A DNA stretch of 52,321 nt from a bacterium BMS3Abin11 (GTDB taxonomy: Bacteria; Pseudomonadota; Gammaproteobacteria; BMS3Bbin11): NCBI GenBank assembly GCA_002897635.1, contig BDTD01000020.1:1-52321 (forward strand), written 5' to 3'. Made by a program: the position numbers and the translations under genes. This document shows positions 1 through 8,451 of this stretch, one piece after another. How positions within the stretch are numbered: position 1 is the stretch's first letter; each line of letters starts with the position of its first letter. Below the pieces are notes generated by a model. The model ran no database searches, was not told the origin of the DNA, and was given only the letters and a program-made list of their open reading frames with translations.

Positions 1-266
1 TTATAGCTTTTACCATCCTGAGCAGTTAGTTCCATTTTGGAACTAACTGAATCCTTCACCAGCTCACCAGATGCAAAAATATTATTCAAGTGTTTGGTGA
101 TTGCAGGCCGCTGCACCCCAAAAAGCTCGGCAATTTTATCCTGAGTCAGCCAAATATTCTCATCCTTTAGAAATATCTCAACCTTCACTTTATTATCTGG
201 CGTGGTATAGAGAAGGAACTCAGTAAAAGAATTTTCAAGGCTATTGTTAGTTTTTATTCTGCTCAT
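1..266 (-). CDS. RhuM-family protein, N-terminal part (runs off the window)
   Basis: The minus strand reads an open frame from an ATG at 266 to the window edge, about 88 residues. It begins MSRIKTNNSLENSFTEFLLY and contains a winged-helix-like stretch, NIWLTQDKIAELFGVQRPAI, followed by TKHLNNIFASGEL. This is the typical N-terminus of the virulence RhuM family (DNA-binding N-terminal domain, sometimes fused to Fic/Doc). RhuM genes are frequent in accessory and defence-rich regions, but their function is poorly known. The gene lies downstream of cas3 on the same strand with a gap of about 70 bp. The C-terminal part is outside the window, so completeness cannot be judged. Confidence 0.75.
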   Translation of the reverse strand, partial: MSRIKTNNSLENSFTEFLLYTTPDNKVKVEIFLKDENIWLTQDKIAELFGVQRPAITKHLNNIFASGELVKDSVSSKMELTAQDGKSY

Positions 267-336
267 TCGAGTCGTCCTTGGTTTGGTAGATGAGGAATTG
301 GGAGTTAGAATTTAGCACTAAGCTACCCTAGAAGGT

Positions 337-2703
337 TTAAATAATACCAGATTTTGAATTAATCAAATCAGGCATAATGCCAAGAAAACTAGGGTCGTAT
401 TCATAAGCATCTGTCCATGAGAAAATATTATCTTGAGAGCAATTAACAATAGGCCGTAAGTTTAATTTCGCTATTTTCTGCATCCAAAGTTGTACGGAGT
501 TATTTTGCAAGTCTTGCCAATTCACAGGAAATCCATGTTCAAGTTTTTCTACTAATTTGGCGTCAATAATAACCGTAGCTGTATCGGAATCGATAACTCG
601 ATAAGTTGTTGATACCTCCTGGAACCCCTGTTTTTGTTCTTCAGACAACAGTAGTTCTGATTTATTTCTTTTCTCTGGAAACCGAGAAAGCTCTTTACGA
701 ATAGCTTTACTACAAAGCTCACTACTATCCACTTCGTCACTAACTATTTCTGACCACAGGTTATTCAAAATATCTGATGATTCAATAAAACCCGGATGAT
801 GATTGAGACCATCTTCAGAAAAAATAGAAAAATCAAATAACCGACCAAAAGATCGTATACCATGACGATTAATTCTCCCTGACACTTGCAAAAAACTGGT
901 TACTGAACAAGTTTCTCGAAAACCAATGGCGAAGTCCAAATCGACACCTGCTTCAACACAACTGGTGGCAATTAAATACCAGGGACGGTGATTCCAGTCG
1001 CTATCACCTTGTCTATGGATTATTTCCTCCAGCATTCTATCTCGATCCTTGGGTGCCAGAACAGTCGATAGATGCAATACGACTTTATTGGATAATTTAT
1101 TTTTCTTATCATCTAAGCTTTTTGCCAACGTATCTGCAATAACCGCTGCCGATTGCACTGTATTTAAAATCACCAAACACGATGGTTTGTCTTGATCGAT
1201 AAATTCACCCCAAGTTTCATCTGATTGTATACGTTCAACTAGATCATCGCGCTTCAAAGGATTTCTAATTCGGTCAAAAATAACGCGTTGCCTTTCAAAT
1301 TGTTGTGTTTTTATCCTCAATGATTCAGGCAGTAGGTCAGGCAAGGTACGCATACCTTCTTCACTAACTAAATAATCGTCTTTCCAAAATTTGACCATTG
1401 ATCCTGATGAAAAAACAATGTTGCATCGCCAAATATCGACTAACTGTCTCATCCAATACCAACTGACATTTAACAGTTCAGCAGGCAGACAAGCATGCGA
1501 TTCATCAATAAATATGGCAGAACCAACCACATTATGTAGCTTTCGAAGTTTTGAGGGGTTGGATGCAGCGAGTGTTTCAAAAAACTGTACAGCAGTGGTA
1601 ACTACAATGGGCGCTTGCCAACTAGCGGCATATTTGCGCATATCTTTATCGCTGAACTCTGCTTTATGATGATGCGCAACAACAACTGATGTAGCATCTT
1701 CATTATTTAGAACGATAGCTTTGCGTAAAACTTTGACGGTTTGATCTATAATGTTAGAAAATGGTGCAATGACGAAAATTCTGCTGGAATTATCTTTAAT
1801 TGCACAACGAAGCAAGTAAGCCATTACCGAGGTTGTTTTTCCTAAGCCTACCGGTGCTGAACAAGCAACTAGACGAGATTCAAATAAGTCTGTATCAAAA
1901 CAGTGTCGATAAAATTCTCCCCGCATCAGGTTACGATCGCTTTGAGGGTCACTGCTCGAATCAACTATGCTTAAAATATACCTATCCAAAGCCAATAAAC
2001 GTTGTGTCCAGCAAGTTTTAGCTGGCTTAAAACGTGTCATGAGAATATCTTGGCTATAGCAAGCAGCACTGCTGTGATCAGCATCGACTAAACAAGACAA
2101 CATCAAACGAGACGTTAAACTACTGGAGAGTAATTGCAAACTAAGCTGCGGCCATTGGCCACAAGATTCAATCTGTCTCTGTTTATAAACTTCAATCCTT
2201 TCATTCGTGGTGATTATAGCCTCTTTGTGCTTATCAAAATCAGCCGTGAGTTTGTCTCGGTGATGGCGCCGACCTCTTAGGCTGTAAGGCGACAAAGTTA
2301 GATGGGATTTTTTCCGTAGTTGTTTGATGAAATATTTTTCAGTTTTTTTACTCGGTAACCCTGGTGCATGATGACCGCGGATCAACCAGGCCAACAACTC
2401 ATTTTTCATTTCATCAGCAACTGCAACCCCTGCATCAATATGATCCACTGGCAAACGACCTGAATCCACGCCACGAAATATTCGTTGAATTGACTCATCC
2501 AGTTTACCCATGTCGTGCAACATCAGTGCTGCTTTGAATGTTATTCGTAGCTCAAGTTTTTCCGAATCAACCAACGTATAAAATGACAGCAGGTAGTCAA
2601 ATAAATCTAATCCATAACCCAACACCTCCTCAATATGATCAGTATATCGATGAGCTTCCAGCTCAGGTTTTGCCCTGGGAGGTGTATGAGCAAGGTAATA
2701 CAT
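337..2703 (-). CDS. cas3: Cas3: HD nuclease-helicase of a type I-C-like CRISPR system
   Basis: The 788-residue protein has an N-terminal HD nuclease domain (H18; HDMGK at 63-67; HH at 111-112; DAD at 207-209) and a superfamily 2 helicase domain: Walker A VGLGKT (about 285-290), DESH box at 400-403, SGS in place of the usual SAT/SGT motif III (about 433-435), motif V ATSCVEAGVD (about 579-588) and motif VI QVSGRINR (606-613). In type I systems Cas3 is recruited to the Cascade R-loop and degrades the non-target strand. All key residues appear present. Its ATG overlaps the cas7 stop codon (TAATG), so the two are translationally coupled. It is the last gene of the operon, whereas in canonical I-C loci cas3 comes first. 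Confidence 0.93.
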   Translation of the reverse strand: MYYLAHTPPRAKPELEAHRYTDHIEEVLGYGLDLFDYLLSFYTLVDSEKLELRITFKAALMLHDMGKLDESIQRIFRGVDSGRLPVDHIDAGVAVADEMKNELLAWLIRGHHAPGLPSKKTEKYFIKQLRKKSHLTLSPYSLRGRRHHRDKLTADFDKHKEAIITTNERIEVYKQRQIESCGQWPQLSLQLLSSSLTSRLMLSCLVDADHSSAACYSQDILMTRFKPAKTCWTQRLLALDRYILSIVDSSSDPQSDRNLMRGEFYRHCFDTDLFESRLVACSAPVGLGKTTSVMAYLLRCAIKDNSSRIFVIAPFSNIIDQTVKVLRKAIVLNNEDATSVVVAHHHKAEFSDKDMRKYAASWQAPIVVTTAVQFFETLAASNPSKLRKLHNVVGSAIFIDESHACLPAELLNVSWYWMRQLVDIWRCNIVFSSGSMVKFWKDDYLVSEEGMRTLPDLLPESLRIKTQQFERQRVIFDRIRNPLKRDDLVERIQSDETWGEFIDQDKPSCLVILNTVQSAAVIADTLAKSLDDKKNKLSNKVVLHLSTVLAPKDRDRMLEEIIHRQGDSDWNHRPWYLIATSCVEAGVDLDFAIGFRETCSVTSFLQVSGRINRHGIRSFGRLFDFSIFSEDGLNHHPGFIESSDILNNLWSEIVSDEVDSSELCSKAIRKELSRFPEKRNKSELLLSEEQKQGFQEVSTTYRVIDSDTATVIIDAKLVEKLEHGFPVNWQDLQNNSVQLWMQKIAKLNLRPIVNCSQDNIFSWTDAYEYDPSFLGIMPDLINSKSGII

Positions 2704-3605
2704 TATTCGTTCGCTAGATCAAGAACATCTTTAAACCGATCTAACAGATCACCCAAATCGTCTCGCTCAGGAATAGCGTAATCATTTGCTGATGTAGATT
2801 GTGTCAACCCTGATTTTAATTTAGGCGTTAAGGCATTAATAAACAGATGCTCAGGACAGGAACCCAAGGTATTTTTATGCTCAGCAAACCACGCATGTAA
2901 AACTGAGATTTGTGGACGAATTGCTGAAGCTGTATGCTGATAAACATACGGCAGCATGAATTTGAGTAGCTCTAAATCTTCGGCAGTTGCCCCCGTTTTT
3001 TTAGCAATACTTGGATTCACAAAAATAGGAATGCAATAGATGCCGTGCTGCACCACTCGAAAGGCCAAAGGTGCCATACCACGATCTTTACCAGCCTCTA
3101 CACCAGACTTGTTGGTATTGGTCATCCGAACAACCTCAATAGGTGCAATCGACATTCCCACGCCCATTTGGGTTGTTCCTGTATTAATTAAATGAGCATA
3201 ACCCCCTTCTTCTTTTTTCTTCTTTTGCTCTTTGCTTAGTTCAGAGTCTTTCAATGATTCCAAAAAGGTATTGCCAAACATGCGAGCATCCCAGTAGGTT
3301 TTCATAAACTCTTCTTTATCCATTGCTTTGATGGCATCTCGATCACGCCCCTGCTCTTCCAATATTTTGAATTGATTTTTCGTTTCTGCACCCAGATTTA
3401 GCTGCTTCTTGGCCACAGCAAAAACCTCAGAATCGTCACTAATTAAATCCCGTAACTTACGTTTCAGCGAAACAGGTGAGATCATTCCCAGGCCGTCTAG
3501 CTCACGAGTTCTTGGTTCTGATTCCATATCTGGATCACCATTCGGGTTCGACATAGTGACATCTAAAACCAATAAGCCAACATGGCGATTAAAAGGTGCA
3601 TTCAT
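2703..3605 (-). CDS. cas7: Cas7 (Csd2-like), Cascade backbone subunit
   Basis: A 300-residue protein with the Cas7/Csd2 hallmark near its N-terminus: LLVLDVTMSNPNGDPDMESE followed by PRTRELDGLG and VSLKRKLRDLI. Cas7 forms the helical backbone that coats the crRNA spacer in type I interference complexes. The NPNGDPD loop is shared by the I-B and I-C groups; with a Csd1-like Cas8 and a Cas5d-like Cas5 alongside, I-C is favoured. The start overlaps the cas8 stop by 4 bp (ATGA) and is preceded by AAGGAG. A lysine-rich insertion (KEQKKKKEEGG) lies near residue 130. The length is normal for the family. Confidence 0.93.
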   Translation of the reverse strand: MNAPFNRHVGLLVLDVTMSNPNGDPDMESEPRTRELDGLGMISPVSLKRKLRDLISDDSEVFAVAKKQLNLGAETKNQFKILEEQGRDRDAIKAMDKEEFMKTYWDARMFGNTFLESLKDSELSKEQKKKKEEGGYAHLINTGTTQMGVGMSIAPIEVVRMTNTNKSGVEAGKDRGMAPLAFRVVQHGIYCIPIFVNPSIAKKTGATAEDLELLKFMLPYVYQHTASAIRPQISVLHAWFAEHKNTLGSCPEHLFINALTPKLKSGLTQSTSANDYAIPERDDLGDLLDRFKDVLDLANE

Positions 3606-5725
3606 GAGTTTTCTCCTTGATTATTACTTGATTCGGTTGATGTTTTTTTCTGTTCAAAAGGGCGCCCCGCTAAATAGCCGAGCATTAGTTCGGCTTTGTA
3701 TGTGTCGGAGTTGGCTATAGGGCTTGACAGGAATTCGTTTAAAGACTTGGCCTGTTTACTCATCCAGATTTGAGCAAAAATAGCCGCAGTTATCGCCTTA
3801 TCTTCTGATCGAATATTTTTAGCCATTATTCGCTTAACCCATGAGTCATAGGGTTTTCGACGAGTTGCTAAAATAGCCATCGCTCTAATCGGGTTTTGTA
3901 AGGCCATGCCATAAATCTGATTCCCTAGCAAAGAACTTGGAATATCACCTTTGCGTTCACTTTTGCAATAACCGATATGCAGCTCATCCATCGCAGAACA
4001 TAACTGCCCTAGCTGAAAAGCAAAATCTTTCATATAGTTCTCCTTTCTTCGTCCAATTTTAAATAAAAGTACAGTCATCAAAGTGACCGCACTCAAAGCT
4101 TGTGTGTTATTTATAATGTTGGTTTTTACATGAGCCTTGGCTTGCAATACCCACTGCAACCTGCTCAAAGCACAATAGTTTAATAAGGGCTGATATTGCT
4201 CCGCGATACGTTGCAAACTACGTTTTGCCAAAGCTTGGTTATCTTGCCCAAGAAATAACTTCATCACATCAGCAAAGCTAATGCCGGGCAGATTTGTAGT
4301 GGCACTGCCATCACGAATATATTTTTGACGTGACAAATACATCACCTGCTGCGGGCTAATCGCCCAGGGTGAACACATCTGTTTTTCTTTTTTGTGTGTC
4401 AGAGCAAGTAGTTTGAAACTGGGCGAATTTTGACAAGCCTGTTTCCACTGTTCAGCCGCATGTTTCAATTTCCCAACTTTGGTCGTCGTACTGAAATTGA
4501 TTTTACGGTTAGCTTTATCTAAAACTATGATCTCGGCAAAATCGACCACCGCATCAAGACTCAAGTTCTTGCCCCTGAACGAGGCTAGCACCGACTCGGT
4601 TGCATCAAGGTAATCATCAAAATCATCGACTTCTGACTCACCTGTAATCAAGGGTGTAAGCGTCAGATCCCATTCCTCCTTGCAATAGGCCAGCAACAAA
4701 CTGGGTGATGCACCAAGGGTTGAGGGCAGCTTTGCCCAATTTTTATCTTTGAATTTTGCTGAATTAATAAAGGCGATACTGGCCGCCAGCTCCTGGCTAA
4801 GTTTGTCGGAAATAGGAAAAGCCGCCCCGCCCGAAACACCGTATCGTTTAACTGTAGGGCCGCTGGTTGTAGCATTTTTAGCAAATAGAGTAGTGCTTCC
4901 TACAATGTTTAATTTTTCTTTTGGAAATATATCATATACAACCTGCCCAATATTTCCTGTTAGGGCGCACTCGTCATTTCGAATCTTCTTATTGGTTTTC
5001 GATTCTGCTGCGAATAATGCCAAAGAAAGACCCGCGACCCTATCTCTGGATGATGCGTAGATATCGATGTCAACGTCCGGAAAATAATCGAGCATCAGTG
5101 TAACTCGCTTACCATCTTTAATTTTACCTTTTGACGTTACATCATCGCCAAATAACAGGGTGCAAATATCTTTTAAAGTGTATTTATCTGCCCCTTGTAG
5201 AGCTGATTCAATCAACAGGCTTGCAACTTGCTCAAGTATCTCTACGCCAGTTTCTGTTTGGCTGTATCGTTCAAATAACTGATAAACTTCTTTGCAATCA
5301 TCATTGCCAGCTAATTGATCTTTACGCGCCAACACTTGCTTGCGATAACTAGGCCAATTACCGATAAGGGATAAATCAACTAAATAATTTTGTGAGGCGC
5401 ATTTAATTAATTTTCGATAATCTTCTTCGTCAGGGTTGCTGATTTGTTTTTTCCAGGCAAGATATTCCACATGCCCCTCTGCCAAGAGCAAGGGATAAAC
5501 AACCTTAACCGCCGGAAACTGGTTTTTGTTACCATTCCCCAGTGACCAGCTATTCTGTATTTGCTCTTTGGTCATTAATTTAACCGAGGTCACTTGGCCT
5601 TGCTTATCCAGCATCACTCGAAATGTTGTACCCATCCCAGGCGATTGAATATCGTTATGTTTAATCGCTGGCGATTCTCCGATAGCTTTCAATCCCTGAT
5701 AGATTGAATAGAGTTCATTCAGCAT
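3602..5725 (-). CDS. cas8c: Cas8c/Csd1-like large Cascade subunit
   Basis: From the ATG at 5725 the protein has 707 residues. The frame stays open to a further ATG at 5791, but 5725 is preferred: AGGGGG lies just upstream and it gives an 11-bp overlap with cas5, whereas 5791 would overlap cas5 by 77 bp. Residues matching the conserved centre of Csd1/Cas8c are visible: a CALTGN segment, then IVGSTTLFAKNATTSGPTV and RYGVSGGAAFPIS, equivalent to the CAVTG / GxxSxGASLVSFN / YGxxQGxNAPVS region. Cas8c recognises the PAM and is the large subunit of I-C Cascade. Sequence conservation to typical Csd1 is low by eye and the protein is longer than usual (about 600), so this is a divergent member. Confidence 0.85.
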   Translation of the reverse strand: MLNELYSIYQGLKAIGESPAIKHNDIQSPGMGTTFRVMLDKQGQVTSVKLMTKEQIQNSWSLGNGNKNQFPAVKVVYPLLLAEGHVEYLAWKKQISNPDEEDYRKLIKCASQNYLVDLSLIGNWPSYRKQVLARKDQLAGNDDCKEVYQLFERYSQTETGVEILEQVASLLIESALQGADKYTLKDICTLLFGDDVTSKGKIKDGKRVTLMLDYFPDVDIDIYASSRDRVAGLSLALFAAESKTNKKIRNDECALTGNIGQVVYDIFPKEKLNIVGSTTLFAKNATTSGPTVKRYGVSGGAAFPISDKLSQELAASIAFINSAKFKDKNWAKLPSTLGASPSLLLAYCKEEWDLTLTPLITGESEVDDFDDYLDATESVLASFRGKNLSLDAVVDFAEIIVLDKANRKINFSTTTKVGKLKHAAEQWKQACQNSPSFKLLALTHKKEKQMCSPWAISPQQVMYLSRQKYIRDGSATTNLPGISFADVMKLFLGQDNQALAKRSLQRIAEQYQPLLNYCALSRLQWVLQAKAHVKTNIINNTQALSAVTLMTVLLFKIGRRKENYMKDFAFQLGQLCSAMDELHIGYCKSERKGDIPSSLLGNQIYGMALQNPIRAMAILATRRKPYDSWVKRIMAKNIRSEDKAITAAIFAQIWMSKQAKSLNEFLSSPIANSDTYKAELMLGYLAGRPFEQKKTSTESSNNQGENS

Positions 5726-6371
5726 AATTAAACGCCCCCTTTTTAATCCAGACTTCTTCACCTTGCTGGAATCGTGGTTTGTACCGTCCATTCACGGCTT
5801 TATCAAAAACCTGATTAAGCACTGATACTAAATCCAAATTAATTTCAGTATCAACCTCAGTTGCATCAGGAAGAGATTCATCATCACGAAGTGGCCCCCA
5901 ATAACTGGGTACAAACTCATTCCAGCCAAGCGCAGGTGTTTTGTGACATTGTCCTTTTTTTAATCGACGTTTAAAGATTGCTTCCAAAGCATGACAAGGG
6001 TTGTTGCCATTTTTTAGATGCTGACCACTGCCATTCTCGACAACACCATAAATCCGATAACAAACATCAGTCAAGATTAAACTCGAAAATTGAAAGTTAA
6101 CCTTTTTCTTATCCTTCAGTGGGCCACGATAATTATTGGTATAACATTGAAAATTCATCACGCCACCCGATGAGTCTTTCCTCTTGCATATCTCCACTTT
6201 CGTAGGTCGAATCCATGCCTTGCCATCATTAAAAAATGCCACCGATTCAAATATTCCCTTCACTGCAGACCATGTTGGTACTGGGTAGCTTGTCGGTGTT
6301 GCCCCAGTATCAGGTCGAGACCACATTGCAAAAGGGCCGGATATTTCCATTGCTATTTCGTATTTGCTCAT
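5715..6371 (-). CDS. cas5: Cas5 (Cas5c/Cas5d-like) subunit
   Basis: The 218-residue protein shows the Cas5d pattern: an N-terminal ferredoxin-like strand (EIAMEISGPFAMWSRPD), the segment YPVPTWSAVKGIFESVAF, the core strand SLILTDVCYRIYGVVEN, then FKRRLKKGQC and ALGWNEFVPSYWGPLRD. In I-C systems, which lack Cas6, Cas5 both caps the crRNA 5' handle and cleaves the precursor. By eye the residues described as catalytic in Bacillus halodurans Cas5d (Tyr, Lys-His) correspond to F46 and C126-H127 here, so processing activity is uncertain. It is the first gene of the operon; the start at 6371 has a good AAGGAG. No cas6, cas4, cas1 or cas2 follows. Confidence 0.88.
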   Translation of the reverse strand: MSKYEIAMEISGPFAMWSRPDTGATPTSYPVPTWSAVKGIFESVAFFNDGKAWIRPTKVEICKRKDSSGGVMNFQCYTNNYRGPLKDKKKVNFQFSSLILTDVCYRIYGVVENGSGQHLKNGNNPCHALEAIFKRRLKKGQCHKTPALGWNEFVPSYWGPLRDDESLPDATEVDTEINLDLVSVLNQVFDKAVNGRYKPRFQQGEEVWIKKGAFNYAE

Positions 6372-6427
6372 TTAGGCACTCCTTATGTTGAAATACTCAG
6401 TCAAACAATTCACGGTTCTTTAGCTTC

Positions 6428-6455
6428 ACTATAATAAACTTATTCATTCTACCAA
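6428..6455 (-). promoter_or_regulatory. Candidate promoter of the cas operon
   Basis: On the minus strand TTGGTA (6455-6450) and TATAGT (6433-6428) are separated by 16 bp, about 57 bp upstream of the cas5 start and just after the end of the neighbouring ATPase gene. This is a plausible sigma-70-type promoter read from sequence only. Confidence 0.4.
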
Positions 6456-6463
6456 CCCGGTAT

Positions 6464-7651
6464 TCATTCGCTTTCCGGTTTTGTTAACAACTGAACATCC
6501 CGCCAGGACAACAATCGCGCATCCGAACGCTGCTGGGTTGTTTCGCCGCCGTAAACCAATTGTTTTGTAATGCTGCGTTCACGGTTTTTATTTTGTTTCA
6601 GGTTGGCAAAGGTGTTCAGGTTTTTGAAGAAATAGGTGTTGACGGTGGCGGACGATTTTATTTCGATGGCGTTGAGTTGTTCGCCACAGTCTATGATCAA
6701 GTCTATTTCTAGTCCGCGTGTTTCTCTGTAGTGATACAGGTCGGGTTGTTCTCCATTGTGAACCAGTGCTTTGCAGGCTTCTGCTGCAACCCAGCTTTCA
6801 AAAATTGCACCTCTTTGTGGATGATGACGAAGTTGTTCTGGTTCTCGTATGCCGAGCAGATAGCAAACCAGGCCACTATCTAGAAAATGTAATTTGGGCG
6901 CCTTGATAACCTGTTTCCTTACGTTAGTGTGCCACGCGGGTAGTTGTTGAATGATGTAACTGGTTTCGAGGATGGATAACCATGCGCGGGCGGTGTTATG
7001 GCTTATACCAGCATCGTTACCGAGTGACGATAAATTTATTTCCTGTGCGGTGCGGCCTGCGCAGAGTTTCAGAAAGCCTGAAAAATGCTGCAAGTCACTA
7101 ACGTTAATGACTTGACGGACATCTCGCTGGATGTAGGTGGCCACATAATCGGCCAGCCATTGTTGTGGGGGGATTTTCTGGTCGTAAATTCTGGGGTAGG
7201 CACCTTGCCATAGTGTGGTGAAGAATTCATCGGGTGCATTCTTAAAGGCGAGCAATTCTTCCCGATTGGGTGGCAATAAAGTGAGTATGCCGCAGCGCCC
7301 TGCCAATGATTGTGCTATCGATTGTGATAAGCCGAAATGCTGTGAGCCGGTGAGTATGAACCTTCCGGGTTCTGGCCGGTCGTCCACATCGCTTTGCATA
7401 TAATTGAGTAGTTCAGGCGCATGCTGAACTTCGTCGATAATGGCACCTTCGGAATATTCGGCCAGAAATCCTCTGGGGTCATTATGTGCGTAGTCTCTAT
7501 TGTCTATGGCTTCCAGCGAGACATAGGCTTTGTCTGGAAAACTTGCCCGGCACAGGGTGGTTTTACCGGACTGGCGTGGACCGGTAACCACCACAACGGG
7601 GTAATAAGTCGCGAGTTCTGTTATTTTTGTTGCTAATTTACGCGGTATCAT
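6464..7651 (-). CDS. AAA-type ATPase with DUF4143-like C-terminus
   Basis: A 395-residue protein of the common AAA_14/DUF4143 family. Walker A GPRQSGKT is at residues 24-31, Walker B AIIDEVQ is at about 70-76, and a sensor-like FILTGSQHF follows. The C-terminal half has the DUF4143 pattern (HFLDSGLVCYLLGI, GAIFESWVAAEACK, then a nuclease-fold-like stretch with ETRGLEIDLIID and AIEIKSS). These proteins are widespread in accessory DNA; a role in defence or DNA metabolism has been suggested but no defined reaction is known. The gene ends 93 bp upstream of cas5 and shares its orientation, but a promoter candidate lies between, so it need not be part of the cas operon. Confidence 0.85.
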   Translation of the reverse strand: MIPRKLATKITELATYYPVVVVTGPRQSGKTTLCRASFPDKAYVSLEAIDNRDYAHNDPRGFLAEYSEGAIIDEVQHAPELLNYMQSDVDDRPEPGRFILTGSQHFGLSQSIAQSLAGRCGILTLLPPNREELLAFKNAPDEFFTTLWQGAYPRIYDQKIPPQQWLADYVATYIQRDVRQVINVSDLQHFSGFLKLCAGRTAQEINLSSLGNDAGISHNTARAWLSILETSYIIQQLPAWHTNVRKQVIKAPKLHFLDSGLVCYLLGIREPEQLRHHPQRGAIFESWVAAEACKALVHNGEQPDLYHYRETRGLEIDLIIDCGEQLNAIEIKSSATVNTYFFKNLNTFANLKQNKNRERSITKQLVYGGETTQQRSDARLLSWRDVQLLTKPESE

Positions 7652-7702
7652 GATTTGAGTCTGATCCGATGTGCATGGATTGTCAATCCTGCTTACAATT
7701 AA

Positions 7703-7915
7703 TGCATAAAACTTATATCCTCTTTAAATGTCGATTGCACTAAAAAACCAACTGTACGTATCGAAACTGACGAAAATATCAAGGCAGATATAAAAAACAC
7801 AGCTAAAAAGGATTTGTATTCCGAATTAAAAAAACTAAAGCAGTTAAAAGATGATGGTCTTATTACGCAGCAAGAATACGACAAAGAGAAGAAGGAACTT
7901 TTAGAGAAATATTAA
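7703..7915 (+). pseudogene. SHOCT-domain remnant in a probable integron cassette
   Basis: An open frame without a usual start codon ends at 7915 and encodes DLYSELKKLKQLKDDGLITQ followed by QEYDKEKKELLEKY, a clear SHOCT domain (short C-terminal domain found on many small membrane and lipoproteins). The frame upstream reads CTKKPTVRIETDENIKAD, possibly the part following a lipobox cysteine. An ATG at 7702-7704 opens a different frame (MHKTYILFK), so a frameshift may have separated a signal peptide from the domain. It ends 7 bp before an attC-like site, as cassette genes usually do. Whether it is expressed is unknown. Confidence 0.5.
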
Positions 7916-7921
7916 ATGGCA

Positions 7922-8021
7922 ATATAACAATCTCATCCAGTCGGACAGTCAAAAGGCTCACGATTTTTGCATCCGCAAAAAATCGCGCCCCTTTTGCCTG
8001 CCGCTGATGAGGGCGTTAGCC
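7922..8021 (+). other. attC-like recombination site (integron cassette)
   Basis: An imperfect inverted repeat of about 100 bp follows the SHOCT remnant. The left arm ATAACAATCTCATCCAGTCG then GACAGTCAAAAGG pairs with the right arm CCTTTTGCCTGCCGCTGATG then AGGGCGTTA; the apex is a second hairpin (CGATTTTTGC / GCAAAAAATCG). The right core GTTAGCC (8015-8021) matches GTTRRRY at 6 of 7 positions and the left core ATATAAC (7922-7928) matches RYYYAAC at 6 of 7. Recombination by an integron integrase would occur between G8015 and T8016. Size, core boxes and position after a stop codon fit an attC site; no integrase gene is in the window. Confidence 0.65.
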
Positions 8022-8057
8022 CTTGCAAAAAAAACAATAACTTGTACAATTGTCTGC

Positions 8058-8447
8058 ATGAAGATTATATCTGACACAAATATCCTATTGGCTGTAGTAT
8101 TTAATGAACCTGAAAAAGCAAATATTATCCAGCTTTCATCTGGAAACGAAGCAATAGGACCAGAAATACTTCCATATGAAGCTGGAAATGCTTTATCAGC
8201 AATGATTAAAAGAAGACAAGTAACACATAAAGAGGCGTTGGATGCGTATAAATTACTAAGCAATATCCCAGTGCGCTTACTTAGTGTAGATATTATTCAA
8301 GCATTAAAAATAGCAATGGACTTTAACATTTATGCATATGATGCTTACTTTCTACAGTGTGCTATAGAGCAAGCCAGCCCCTTACTTACGCTTGATAAAG
8401 GCATGAAAAAAGTAGCAAAAGCACTAAATATTGAAGTTATGGAGTAA
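8058..8447 (+). CDS. PIN-domain toxin (VapC-like ribonuclease)
   Basis: A 129-residue PIN-domain protein. Acidic residues expected at the metal centre are visible: D6 (ISDTNIL), E41 (PYEAGNAL), D95 (AYDAYFLQ) and D113 (LTLDKGM). VapC-type PIN toxins cleave RNA, usually tRNA or rRNA, when free of antitoxin. An upstream in-frame ATG at 8007 exists but would start inside the attC arm; 8058 matches the normal PIN start (MKIISDTNILLA). The gene precedes its partner by 4 bp, toxin first, which is the reverse of the usual order. It lies between two attC-like sites and is therefore probably cassette cargo. Confidence 0.85.
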   Translation: MKIISDTNILLAVVFNEPEKANIIQLSSGNEAIGPEILPYEAGNALSAMIKRRQVTHKEALDAYKLLSNIPVRLLSVDIIQALKIAMDFNIYAYDAYFLQCAIEQASPLLTLDKGMKKVAKALNIEVME

Positions 8448-8451
8448 TAAA

